From a virus, in the IMG/VR virus record IMGVR_UViG_3300045999_008849, positions 1-20,933 of that record: DNA of 20,933 nucleotides. One strand, 5' to 3'. A model generated the notes under the pieces. It had not been told where the DNA came from. It ran no database searches and saw only the letters and a program-made list of their open reading frames with translations. The position numbers and the translations under genes are program-made. Of the stretch, positions 5,942-12,826 are shown one piece after another (the first letter of the stretch is position 1; each line of letters starts with the position of its first letter).

Positions 5942-7075
5942 TCAGTTTACTTGCTTCTCGTCAATATATTCTACAGTCAGTTCAGGACCAGTAGAAGGCA
6001 TCTGGAAGTCAACATCCACTTTGTCATAGAGTTCCAGGAATGCTTGCTTGGTTTCTTCATCAAATCGGTTCACACACACCTGGATTGCCTTTGCCTTGTC
6101 TTGGAAGATGCTATAAGCACGGATGATATGAACCAAACGGCGGGTGCTGATGATTTCCTCAATACCACCATCATAGAAGGTCTTGCGGATAATGTCACCC
6201 CAATCCACCAGGCGCTTGCAGAAATCACGATCCTCCACACCAAGATCCAGAGCGATGCCCTCAAGGATCTTCTGCTCGGTTGCAGGGGCAGGATAGGATT
6301 GCTCAAAGGTCACAGGGAAACGCTCTAGGAACGCCTCGTTGAGCACGTTGGTGCCAATGAAACGTCCGTCATCAGAACCTTTACCCTTGGTGTTTGCAGT
6401 GGCGAATACGTTGAAACCAGCAGCGGGTTTGACGAACTTGCCAATCTTCTTCAGGAAAACACCCTTACCTTCCAGAACAGATTGAAGGCACAGAATCTTG
6501 TTAGAAGCAAGGTCAATCTCATCCAGAAGGAGAATTGCACCACGCTCCAGTGCCTCAATCACAGGACCATTGTGCCAAGCAGTTTCACCATTCACCAAAC
6601 GGAAACCACCGATCAGATCGTCCTCATCAGTTTCAATCGTGATGTTGACACGAATCAGTTCACGCTTAAGTTGAGCACACGCTTGCTCCACACTGAACGT
6701 TTTACCATTACCCGAAAGACCCGTAATGAACGTAGGGTAAAAAAGATTGGACTGAATAATTTTTTTAATATCGTTAAAATTACCAAACTTGACGAAGGTA
6801 TCATCTTTATCAGGAATAAGGTTTTGTTCCAAAGAGGGAAGAGCAGGAGGTGCTTGATAAGAACGTTCAATCTCTTCCACACGTTCTTGAGTCACTTCTA
6901 GGTTCCAACGACCACGATCAGTTTTAAATTTTTCAAGGCGACTGGTTACTGTAGGGTAAGAAATACCCTTGGAAGCACAATAACCACGAACATCTCCAGA
7001 AGAAAACTCTGTACCGAACAGAGATTTAAGATCTGAAATGAGTTGTTCGTCGGTCACAGAAATTTTGCGGGGCAT
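5942..7075 (-). CDS. cobS: CobS/MoxR-like AAA+ ATPase
   Basis: A 377-residue AAA+ ATPase of the kind annotated as CobS in T4-like cyanophages. True CobS is the ATPase subunit of aerobic cobaltochelatase, but the wider MoxR/CobS group also remodels proteins together with VWA-domain partners. Residues 1-60 form a separate HTH-like domain (GDVRGYCASKGISYPTVTSR at 27-46). The ATPase core shows Walker A GLSGNGKT (119-126), Walker B ILLLDEID (181-188), sensor 1 ATANT (225-229) and an arginine finger in LERF (250-253). A VWA protein is encoded two genes upstream (7354-9483), so an ATPase/VWA complex is likely; the phage encodes no visible CobN here. Start ATG at 7075 has no clear Shine-Dalgarno site. 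A terminator lies just upstream, so this gene needs its own promoter. Confidence 0.88.
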   Translation of the reverse strand: MPRKISVTDEQLISDLKSLFGTEFSSGDVRGYCASKGISYPTVTSRLEKFKTDRGRWNLEVTQERVEEIERSYQAPPALPSLEQNLIPDKDDTFVKFGNFNDIKKIIQSNLFYPTFITGLSGNGKTFSVEQACAQLKRELIRVNITIETDEDDLIGGFRLVNGETAWHNGPVIEALERGAILLLDEIDLASNKILCLQSVLEGKGVFLKKIGKFVKPAAGFNVFATANTKGKGSDDGRFIGTNVLNEAFLERFPVTFEQSYPAPATEQKILEGIALDLGVEDRDFCKRLVDWGDIIRKTFYDGGIEEIISTRRLVHIIRAYSIFQDKAKAIQVCVNRFDEETKQAFLELYDKVDVDFQMPSTGPELTVEYIDEKQVN

Positions 7076-7118
7076 GATTTAGTTAGGTGGTTTGTTTCAA
7101 CAAAGTAATTATAGAAGC

Positions 7119-7143
7119 AAAAAGGGGGCAGGTGAGTGCCCCC
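7119..7143 (-). terminator. Strong intrinsic terminator upstream of the CobS-like gene
   Basis: On the minus strand a perfect 7-bp GC-rich stem GGGGGCA/TGCCCCC with a 6-base loop is followed by TTTTTG. It ends the transcript carrying the VWA protein and the small proline-rich gene. Confidence 0.88.
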
Positions 7144-7147
7144 TGTG

Positions 7148-7163
7148 CCAGTTCAGTAACTGG
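7148..7163 (-). other. Second hairpin between stop codon and terminator
   Basis: A perfect 6-bp inverted repeat CCAGTT/AACTGG with a 4-base loop lies three bases past the stop of the 51-residue gene and just before the main terminator. It has no T tract. It may stabilise the mRNA 3' end. Confidence 0.5.
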
Positions 7164-7166
7164 TTA

Positions 7167-7322
7167 TCAGTCCATAGTGAACTTCTTTTTTGGAAGTGAT
7201 TTTTTAGAGGCAGGTGGTGCCTCAACAACAGGCTCTGAAACAGGTTCCGAAACAGGCACTGGTGCAGGTTCTACAGCAGGTGCTGGAGTTGGTTCTTGAA
7301 AAAAATCTGTAAATCTACTCAT
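7167..7322 (-). CDS. Small proline/valine/glutamate-rich protein with basic end
   Basis: A 51-residue open frame begins with ATG at 7322 (MSRFTDFFQEPTPAPAVEPA). It continues as an alternating Pro/Val/Glu/Ala stretch with repeats of the type EPVSEPV and ends in the basic tail KKSLPKKKFTMD. The layout, a disordered acidic proline-rich stretch closed by Lys-rich residues, suggests a flexible adaptor or nucleic-acid-binding tail rather than an enzyme. Support for coding: it fills the whole gap between two genes, ends directly before a strong terminator, and has a late-promoter-like GATAAATA about 25 bases upstream. The ribosome site is weak. I recall similar proline-rich small proteins in cyanophages at this place, sometimes with longer C-terminal domains, so this may be a shortened form. 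Confidence 0.6.
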   Translation of the reverse strand: MSRFTDFFQEPTPAPAVEPAPVPVSEPVSEPVVEAPPASKKSLPKKKFTMD

Positions 7323-7347
7323 TAGGTACGATAGAATTCTATAAAAT

Positions 7348-7355
7348 TATTTATC
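7348..7355 (-). promoter_or_regulatory. Late-promoter-like GATAAATA
   Basis: The octamer GATAAATA differs from the T4 late consensus TATAAATA only in the first base. It overlaps the stop codon of the 709-residue gene and lies about 25 bases before the ATG of the 51-residue gene. Confidence 0.45.
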
Positions 7356-9483
7356 AGGCAACAAGTTCCACAAATTCACCAAGAATACGCTTGTTCATTT
7401 TTTTAGTTTTCAAACTCTTTACAAAAGCATTCTTAATTTGTGCCTTTGTTGCATCCTCGGCAACAGAAAACTCTGCCTCTTGCGAAAGAGCACTAGAAGA
7501 AAGACCAAAATATGAATGGTATCCAGACTTCTTGATGGTAAATGCTTTCTCCTTTTTCCAAGAGTTCATCACCTTATCATACTCATCACCATAATAACCA
7601 TAGTAACGGCGAATAAAATGACCTGCATCACGTGACTCAAGAACACGGATACCAATAAAGTTAATGTCAGTAAACTTATCCCTCAAATTGCGAAGAAGAA
7701 CATCAGTAAAATCATAAAACTCACCATCACAAGAGTAAGTCATCCCTGTTTTACGATCCCGAATAAACGCATTAGGACCAATATGAGCGGTTCCCATATA
7801 AGGTTCTTCTTCCCATCGGCGTTGAATTTCACGATGATATTTGAGAAGACATCCTTCACCGTCAGTTAGAACAACACACTGAACCTTTTGAAGTTTGTTT
7901 TCTTTCTGGAATTTAGGCAAAATTTGATGCAGAGCAATCAGAGACTCGTTCAGGGGAGTCCCAGAGAGAGTCAATCCTGGAGGAGTGCTGTAATAGCACT
8001 GATTGTGATAAGCAAAAGAAACAGCAAGACGAAATACATTCATCATTTGCTCTTCAAGTGTTTTACCATTCACTTTACTGGTAAGAAGGTTCATCAAAGA
8101 GAACCATTCACCAACCTGAATAAGTCCATCTTTCTTTTCGTAAGAGAGTTGGCGAAGTTTTGCTTTACCGTTCTCGTCATATTTCACCAAAGGATAATCA
8201 GTGGTAAAAGCATAAACTTCAAAAGGAATAGAAACCTTTTTGCAGAACCATACAAGATTAAAAAGTTGCTTGACGGTATCTTCCATTACGTTTGACATAG
8301 ATCCAGACCAATCAAGAATAAACACCAATCCATGGTTCTTACCATCAGAAAGAGTAGTTACTTTCTTGAACAGATCTTCATTGTATTTGTAGGTATGAAG
8401 TTTTGTACAGTCCAAAACACCAGTACGTGCAGTAGAAGCACGAGCATAGGAGTCTGCTGCTTTACGACATTCAAACTCTTTTACCAGATAGTTGACTTCC
8501 TTTTGAGCAGAACGTTTGAACTCGGCAAACTTCTTATCAACTGCACCAAAAATATCAGAATACTTCCACCCTTGATCCCCAAGGTAATTAATCCAATACT
8601 GTTTGCAATTAGAATGAATTTCTTCATTTGGAACAATTACCCTATTGAGATCAAGTTGGGGCAATTCAAGATAAACATTCTCATATGAGTCAGGATTAAC
8701 AAGATCCTTCAGTGCCTCTTCCAGAGAGTCCATGGTTTTAACTTCTGGATCTTCATCCTTCTCTCCACCATCTTGAGTGTTTTTAGGTTGTTGTTGATTA
8801 TTCTGTTCTGCAGGTTGTTCCTGCTGATCATTCTCACCTTCCTGCTGATCAGTAAAATCGGAAGCAGGTTGTTGACTTGCACCACTGTCCTGCGCCTCCA
8901 GATTATCCATAGGAGTCTTGGTTTCTTCCTGTTGCTTACGCTTACAGTACTTGTACAGTGCCTCCGCAGCAATCAGAACATCGGCAAAGGTTTCGGTTTC
9001 GGCAACCATGTTGATGATTTCAGTTTCTTCGCCAGGTTCAATAGGAATATTTACATAGTTACCGATCTTGAACCAAAGGTTTACACGATCTGCAAGGTTA
9101 TAGGTTTCCAGATTATCATCACCAATCTGGAAAAAGTCATCATCAGAAAACTCTTTATATCCGTTATAAAAGGTTTTGGAAAGACCAGGATAACGGCGCT
9201 TCATCATCTTCTCAATACGTGCATCCTCTACGATGTTCACGAATTGGGGAGGAACTTTTACATTCTTGGTCCAATCTTCATCGGGAGTGTAGAGAGCATG
9301 TCCAACCTCATGCCCCACCAGAAGATCATACACGGTGTTGCTTGCCTTCTCCCACATAGGAAGTGTGAGCACACGTGTATGAACATTAAAGCAGGCAGTC
9401 TCTACCTTCTTGTGCTCAACCACAAGGTCTTCGGTGGCAAGAAGTTTGGCAAGTTGTGACTTGATTTCGTGTCGAACGGTCAT
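7354..9483 (-). CDS. HEXXH metalloprotease-like protein with VWA (CobT-like) domain
   Basis: This 709-residue protein combines two parts. Near the N-terminus is HEVGH (58-62), a zinc-protease HEXXH motif, followed 24 residues later by Glu in NIVEDARIE (83-91), which could be the third zinc ligand as in gluzincins. Residues about 183-250 are a Gln/Glu/Asp-rich, probably unstructured linker. The C-terminal half is a von Willebrand A domain with a MIDAS motif DWSGS (391-395), a later TPPG..SGTPLNESL segment carrying the Thr, and VVLTDGEG. VWA proteins of this type (CobT) work with MoxR/CobS ATPases, and such an ATPase gene lies downstream. The start is the ATG at 9483; a TTG at 9513 sits inside the terminator hairpin. 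A tandem stop TGATAA ends it. The cellular target is unknown; cobalt chelation, virion maturation and host-protein cleavage are all possible. Confidence 0.85.
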   Translation of the reverse strand: MTVRHEIKSQLAKLLATEDLVVEHKKVETACFNVHTRVLTLPMWEKASNTVYDLLVGHEVGHALYTPDEDWTKNVKVPPQFVNIVEDARIEKMMKRRYPGLSKTFYNGYKEFSDDDFFQIGDDNLETYNLADRVNLWFKIGNYVNIPIEPGEETEIINMVAETETFADVLIAAEALYKYCKRKQQEETKTPMDNLEAQDSGASQQPASDFTDQQEGENDQQEQPAEQNNQQQPKNTQDGGEKDEDPEVKTMDSLEEALKDLVNPDSYENVYLELPQLDLNRVIVPNEEIHSNCKQYWINYLGDQGWKYSDIFGAVDKKFAEFKRSAQKEVNYLVKEFECRKAADSYARASTARTGVLDCTKLHTYKYNEDLFKKVTTLSDGKNHGLVFILDWSGSMSNVMEDTVKQLFNLVWFCKKVSIPFEVYAFTTDYPLVKYDENGKAKLRQLSYEKKDGLIQVGEWFSLMNLLTSKVNGKTLEEQMMNVFRLAVSFAYHNQCYYSTPPGLTLSGTPLNESLIALHQILPKFQKENKLQKVQCVVLTDGEGCLLKYHREIQRRWEEEPYMGTAHIGPNAFIRDRKTGMTYSCDGEFYDFTDVLLRNLRDKFTDINFIGIRVLESRDAGHFIRRYYGYYGDEYDKVMNSWKKEKAFTIKKSGYHSYFGLSSSALSQEAEFSVAEDATKAQIKNAFVKSLKTKKMNKRILGEFVELVA

Positions 9484-9511
9484 GGGTTTGTTGTGTATGA
9501 GGGTATCATAC

Positions 9512-9537
9512 AAAAAAAGAGGGTGGTGAAACCCTCT
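9512..9537 (-). terminator. Intrinsic terminator after the internal-head-protein gene
   Basis: On the minus strand a perfect 7-bp stem AGAGGGT/ACCCTCT with a 6-base loop is followed by seven T residues. The same stem arms occur in the terminator after gene 23. The 63 bases between it and the stop at 9601 are AT-rich and show nothing else. Confidence 0.88.
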
Positions 9538-9600
9538 AGTGTACCAGTTTGAAAAGTGGTCTCAATAATTCTAATTATTATTTTTATCTTGATAATTTAA

Positions 9601-10566
9601 TCACATTAAAGCCCCTTTGCCGTGCTTGGCAATAATAGATTGCCTTACAAGGTCTAATGCCTTTTTATTAGTCTCTGCAGTTTTTTTAGGATCATATGGT
9701 TTAGATGATTGTGATGTTCTTGTAGATCCTCTACCAGCACCAACTCCACCCCTTTCAAGTCTTCTATCATTTACCCTATCAGACTCTTCCTCACTAATCA
9801 TAATATTTTGTTTCCACTCTCTACTCATATTTTCTAAAATTGCAAGCGCAGCATCTTCGGTATCAGCATAACCTTCATCCATCAAATATGCCATAATATA
9901 CTCATCACTCAATCCTTTTCTTGCAACATGCCCAGCAAGTTTAGTAGCACCAGATGCTCCTCTGCCAACTTCTTTTGCAACACCACCAACTTTTCCTGCT
10001 GCTTTACGAATTACCTTTCCAGTCTCTTTTGCAGCACTCATAAATTCTTTTCTTCTTTGTACGTCAGCAGCAGCTCTTGTTTGAGCAGCTTCAATACCTC
10101 TGTTTACTGCGCCAGCAACACGATCTAAAAGACCTGGTTTTTTAGGTTGCTTCTTTGCAGCAGCAGCAACTGCAGATTGTCTTTGAAGGGATGCCTTCAT
10201 TCCAGATGGTTTTGATGCAGATGCTTTTGATTCTGCTTCTTTTCTTGCTGCCTTTTGATCACGAAGTCTTTGGAGAGATTTGCCAGTTGGTTTACCAGAC
10301 TTGAACTTTTGTCCTTTTGCAGTCACAGGTTCAATTCTAGCACCACCTGCTCTTGCTTCGGTTAAAACATACTCTTCAGCAATATCATAAACAAACTCTG
10401 AAAATTCTTCTTCGCCGAGTTCTTCAATTAAAATATCAACACCTTCTTCATTTAAACCCATTTCGTAAAAATAATGTGCAGCAATTTCCACTTCTTCTGA
10501 AAATTGTTCTTGGGCATATACATTTTCATATGCCTCAAATAAAGATTGCATTTCTGTTGCTTTCAT
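9601..10566 (-). CDS. Probable internal head protein, processed by the gp21 protease
   Basis: A 321-residue virion-type protein, often listed as a structural protein in cyanophages. Residues 1-70 are acidic and helical, ending in VLTE followed by ARAGGAR: L-T-E|A (68-71) fits the T4 prohead-protease rule L/I-x-E|A/G. The rest is strongly basic and Ala/Lys/Arg-rich with many short helical stretches (KAARKEAESKAS, LLDRVAGAVNRG, KVIRKAAGKVGGVAKEVGRG), as expected of a DNA-binding protein packed with the genome. Near the C-terminus is DEYIMAYLMDEGYADTEDAALAILENM. An exact late promoter TATAAATA lies 22 bases upstream and a terminator 63 bases downstream, so it is a single-gene late unit. There is no Shine-Dalgarno site. 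Role as internal head protein is inferred from processing site, charge and promoter. Confidence 0.72.
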   Translation of the reverse strand: MKATEMQSLFEAYENVYAQEQFSEEVEIAAHYFYEMGLNEEGVDILIEELGEEEFSEFVYDIAEEYVLTEARAGGARIEPVTAKGQKFKSGKPTGKSLQRLRDQKAARKEAESKASASKPSGMKASLQRQSAVAAAAKKQPKKPGLLDRVAGAVNRGIEAAQTRAAADVQRRKEFMSAAKETGKVIRKAAGKVGGVAKEVGRGASGATKLAGHVARKGLSDEYIMAYLMDEGYADTEDAALAILENMSREWKQNIMISEEESDRVNDRRLERGGVGAGRGSTRTSQSSKPYDPKKTAETNKKALDLVRQSIIAKHGKGALM

Positions 10567-10586
10567 TTTTATAAAAACGTTTTTAG

Positions 10587-10727
10587 TTATTTATAAAAAG
10601 AAGAAGCGCCCCGTGAGAGGCGCTTCTTGAGAGCTTGGCGTCGTGCCTTTGCTTGTCGGAGTGCTTGCGGTTTCAATTTCCGCTTTTGCTCCTTTTTAGA
10701 GTGGTGTTGCCAGTTTGGAAGTTTCAT
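10587..10727 (-). CDS. Tiny, highly basic protein whose end overlaps a terminator
   Basis: A 46-residue frame starts MKLPNWQHHSKKEQKRKLKP and continues with QALRQAKARRQALKKRLSRG, ending ASSFYK. About 16 of 46 residues are Lys or Arg and the region is clearly helical, so nucleic-acid or membrane binding is likely. Its ATG overlaps the stop of the preceding tiny gene (ATGA), the same coupling used throughout this operon, which is the main support for coding. The last 14 codons run through the full terminator hairpin at 10595-10628 and the stop lies within the late promoter TATAAATA. If the transcript ends at the terminator, the stop codon would be missing from most messages, so the terminator must be leaky or the true product differs. 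Confidence 0.6.
   Translation of the reverse strand: MKLPNWQHHSKKEQKRKLKPQALRQAKARRQALKKRLSRGASSFYK
10588..10595 (-). promoter_or_regulatory. Exact T4-type late promoter TATAAATA
   Basis: The minus strand reads TATAAATA, the T4 late consensus recognised by gp55. It sits 22 bases before the ATG of the internal-head-protein gene, which would give a leader of roughly 15 bases. It directly abuts the terminator T tract and overlaps the stop of the tiny basic gene. A 12-bp palindrome AAAAACGTTTTT at 10573-10584 covers the expected start site. Confidence 0.75.
10595..10628 (-). terminator. Strong terminator at the end of the 55-47-46 operon
   Basis: On the minus strand a perfect 10-bp stem AAGAAGCGCC/GGCGCTTCTT with an 8-base loop is followed by CTTTTT. 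It lies inside the reading frame of the tiny basic gene. Confidence 0.85.
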
Positions 10728-10864
10728 TGTTCCCAGAGTTTTTTTTGGACTTTTTCTCCCAGATCGGGAGTGTTAAGTATAGCACGTTTGAGTTTACACA
10801 GTTCTTTTTTAAGGGTTTCAACTTCTGATTTTAATTTAGAAATTTCTTCAGATTGAGAACTCAT
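10724..10864 (-). CDS. Tiny coiled-coil protein downstream of gene 46
   Basis: A 46-residue frame begins at the ATG overlapping the gene 46 stop (ATGA). The first part, SEEISKLKSEVETLKKELCK, has hydrophobic residues at heptad spacing (I, L, V, L, L) and reads as a short coiled coil. It is followed by LKRAILNTPDLGEKVQKKLWEQ. This N-terminal coiled coil plus short helix resembles small phage oligomerising or accessory proteins, but I know no function. Coding support comes from the ATGA couplings at both ends (with gene 46 and with the next tiny gene). It is too short for usual gene callers and may be missed in annotations. An interaction with the Rad50-like gp46 or with DNA is only a guess from position. 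Confidence 0.62.
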   Translation of the reverse strand: MSSQSEEISKLKSEVETLKKELCKLKRAILNTPDLGEKVQKKLWEQ

Positions 10865-12573
10865 GCAATCATCCTACTAAAACCTTTGATTTTTTCAAAC
10901 CTTGTGACACTTTCAAATTTGTCCTCAAGGCCAGTCTTATGAGAAATCACAAATATATTAGCATCCTTAATCACATAACGAATAATTTTAAGGAACTCAT
11001 CAGTGCCAAATCCATCAAGAGAACTATCAAATACTTCATCCATAATCAGCAGATTGGTATTGACGGAATTTTTGACTCTGGCGACTTCTCTCCAAGTGAA
11101 GAGTAGGGCAAGGTCAATTCTCATTTTTTCCCCTTCACTAAAAGAACTGTATGAAAAATGTTCGTGAATAGGGGACTTTACAGTTTCATTAAATTCTTCA
11201 TCTAGATGAAAGTTAATATAAAAATCCATCATTTGAAGGTAACGATTAACCTGCTGATTTATGAACGGAAGATACTTCTTGATTATCTTCGTTTTTACAC
11301 CATCATCCTTGAGTAAGGAATAGGCAAAATCGTAATAGACGATTTTTTGTTTTTTATTTGAAAGGTCTTCTATTGTGTTTTGGAGATTAGTTTGAAATTC
11401 TTCTAGTTTCTCATGTTCAGTATTTCTGTTTGCAAGGTTCTTGGTAATAGTTTGAATTTCAGATTCAAGTTCTCGTATTTGTCTTTGGTTGAGGGAAATC
11501 CGAGTATTGTTTTGAGAAATCTCATGGTTGAGTTTTGTAATCTCCTTGGATAGAACTATAAATTGACGCTCTCGTTCTTTTTCTAATTCTATTGCCTCCT
11601 CAAGTTCTTGAAAACCTTTCTGGAGTTCCTTTGCTTTATTTTGAGCGTCTGTAATTCTATTTAACCGAAATTCTTCTTCTATAGTTTGAGTGCAAGTAGG
11701 GCAGACCGTATTTTCTGTAAAGAACTTATGTTCTTTGGTAATTGTAAATACTTTTTGAGACAATTTACCCTTCAGATTATTCAGTTTTATTAACTTTTCT
11801 TCCGCCCCAATAACTTCTTCTTGTTCTTTGGTGTAAGTAAAAATCTTTTCTTCGATTTTAGCACTTTCATCCATATAAATGCCAACTTCAACATCTAAAT
11901 TGGCAATCTTTTCTTTATTGGCATTTATATTGGCATTCCCACGATTTTCAAGTTCCTCAATAAAATCTTGCTGCATTTTAATTTTATCTTTAAAATTTTC
12001 TTTTGCAGCATTCAGAGATTTGATTTCATCCTTTTGAGCACGAATTTTATCCTTGACGATATTATTCATTGCAGAGAAAATACGAATATCTAAAAGATCT
12101 TCAATTACCTCACGGCGATTTGCAGTTGTCAACTGCATAAAAGGAACAAATGCAGTGCTGCCCAGAATAACAATTTGAGTAAAAGACTTATAATTTACTT
12201 TTAAAATATTTTCTTCAAGAATTCTTTGATTAGCACGATCATCTGCTTCTTTATGAAGAAGACTGCCATTTACTTCTATATCAAAAATATTTGGTTTAAT
12301 TCCACGACGAACAAGATAATCTCGATTGTTCACAGAAAACTCAATTTCAACCAAACAATCTTTTTCGTTTACTGTATTAACTAATTGTGGTTTATTAATT
12401 TTACGAAAGGGTTTATTAAAAAGAACAAATGTGAGAGCATCAAGAATTGTAGATTTTCCTGCTCCATTTGTTCCAATAATTAAATTTGTATTGTTTGACT
12501 CTAAATTAACTTCCGTAAATTGATTTCCAGTTGAAAGAAAATTTTTCCACTTGATTTTATGAAATACTAACAT
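10861..12573 (-). CDS. 46: Recombination endonuclease subunit gp46 (Rad50/SbcC-like ATPase)
   Basis: A 570-residue SMC-type ATPase that with gp47 resects DNA ends for recombination-dependent replication and degrades host DNA. Domain order: N-terminal ATPase lobe with Walker A GTNGAGKST (34-42), Q-loop-like FTQIVILGST (131-140), long coiled coil (about 170-290), zinc hook CPTC (291-294), returning coiled coil (about 300-410), then the C-terminal lobe with the ABC signature FSEGEK (478-483), Walker B LLIMDEVFD (508-516) and the H-loop VISHK (542-546). Length is close to T4 gp46 (560). Its start overlaps the upstream DUF3110 gene by 17 bases, and its stop overlaps the tiny coiled-coil gene. All key residues appear intact. 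Confidence 0.97.
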   Translation of the reverse strand: MLVFHKIKWKNFLSTGNQFTEVNLESNNTNLIIGTNGAGKSTILDALTFVLFNKPFRKINKPQLVNTVNEKDCLVEIEFSVNNRDYLVRRGIKPNIFDIEVNGSLLHKEADDRANQRILEENILKVNYKSFTQIVILGSTAFVPFMQLTTANRREVIEDLLDIRIFSAMNNIVKDKIRAQKDEIKSLNAAKENFKDKIKMQQDFIEELENRGNANINANKEKIANLDVEVGIYMDESAKIEEKIFTYTKEQEEVIGAEEKLIKLNNLKGKLSQKVFTITKEHKFFTENTVCPTCTQTIEEEFRLNRITDAQNKAKELQKGFQELEEAIELEKERERQFIVLSKEITKLNHEISQNNTRISLNQRQIRELESEIQTITKNLANRNTEHEKLEEFQTNLQNTIEDLSNKKQKIVYYDFAYSLLKDDGVKTKIIKKYLPFINQQVNRYLQMMDFYINFHLDEEFNETVKSPIHEHFSYSSFSEGEKMRIDLALLFTWREVARVKNSVNTNLLIMDEVFDSSLDGFGTDEFLKIIRYVIKDANIFVISHKTGLEDKFESVTRFEKIKGFSRMIA

Positions 12574-12826
12574 TTTTAGGGGGAATTACGATATCGTCAG
12601 GAGTAATTACAGCGTATTTGTAATTATACATCTTACAGGTTTTTATTGCAAGTTCGTCGTCAACTTCAACGACATCCATTTCAGTTTCTTCTTGGTCCTC
12701 AAGCATTAAAGCATAACGTGTTGCATCATCTTCTTCCTCAAAAAGAAATAAAACTTTTTGTCCATGCTGATCTTGAACAGCATATGCACCATCATCTTTT
12801 CTATCTTTCAGAGTTAGAAGAAACAT
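12557..12826 (-). CDS. DUF3110-like protein between genes 47 and 46
   Basis: An 89-residue protein with the hallmark stretch VLFLFEEEDDATRYALMLEDQ: residues 25-45 match the pattern VLMFEdeDDAtRYAlLLEAQ that I associate with DUF3110, a small domain of cyanobacteria and their phages with unknown function. The start MFLLTLKDRKDDGAYAV and the later YKYAVITPDDIVIPP fit a compact alpha/beta fold. The ATG follows the gene 47 stop directly (TAAATG) and its last 17 bases overlap gene 46, so it is tightly coupled to the two nuclease genes. T4 has the small gene 46.1 or others near here but, to my knowledge, no such domain. A host origin is plausible. Confidence 0.72.
   Translation of the reverse strand: MFLLTLKDRKDDGAYAVQDQHGQKVLFLFEEEDDATRYALMLEDQEETEMDVVEVDDELAIKTCKMYNYKYAVITPDDIVIPPKNVSIS

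Noticed and set aside
7108-7113. TATAAT on the minus strand upstream of the CobS-like gene
   Set aside because: The -35 position falls in the terminator stem and does not match. Kept only as a weak candidate.
8773-9459. Long plus-strand open frame (228 codons) opposite the VWA gene
   Set aside because: It is antisense to a gene with clear motifs. The translation is Leu/Phe/Ile-rich without domain order, and no ribosome site or promoter supports it.
9484-9513. TTG start and ten more residues for the HEXXH-VWA protein
   Set aside because: The TTG lies in the T tract of the terminator, so the message could not contain a proper ribosome site for it.
10573-10584. Palindrome AAAAACGTTTTT as an operator
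   Set aside because: A simple A/T run around CG in an AT-rich leader; there is no second copy or known repressor to support it.
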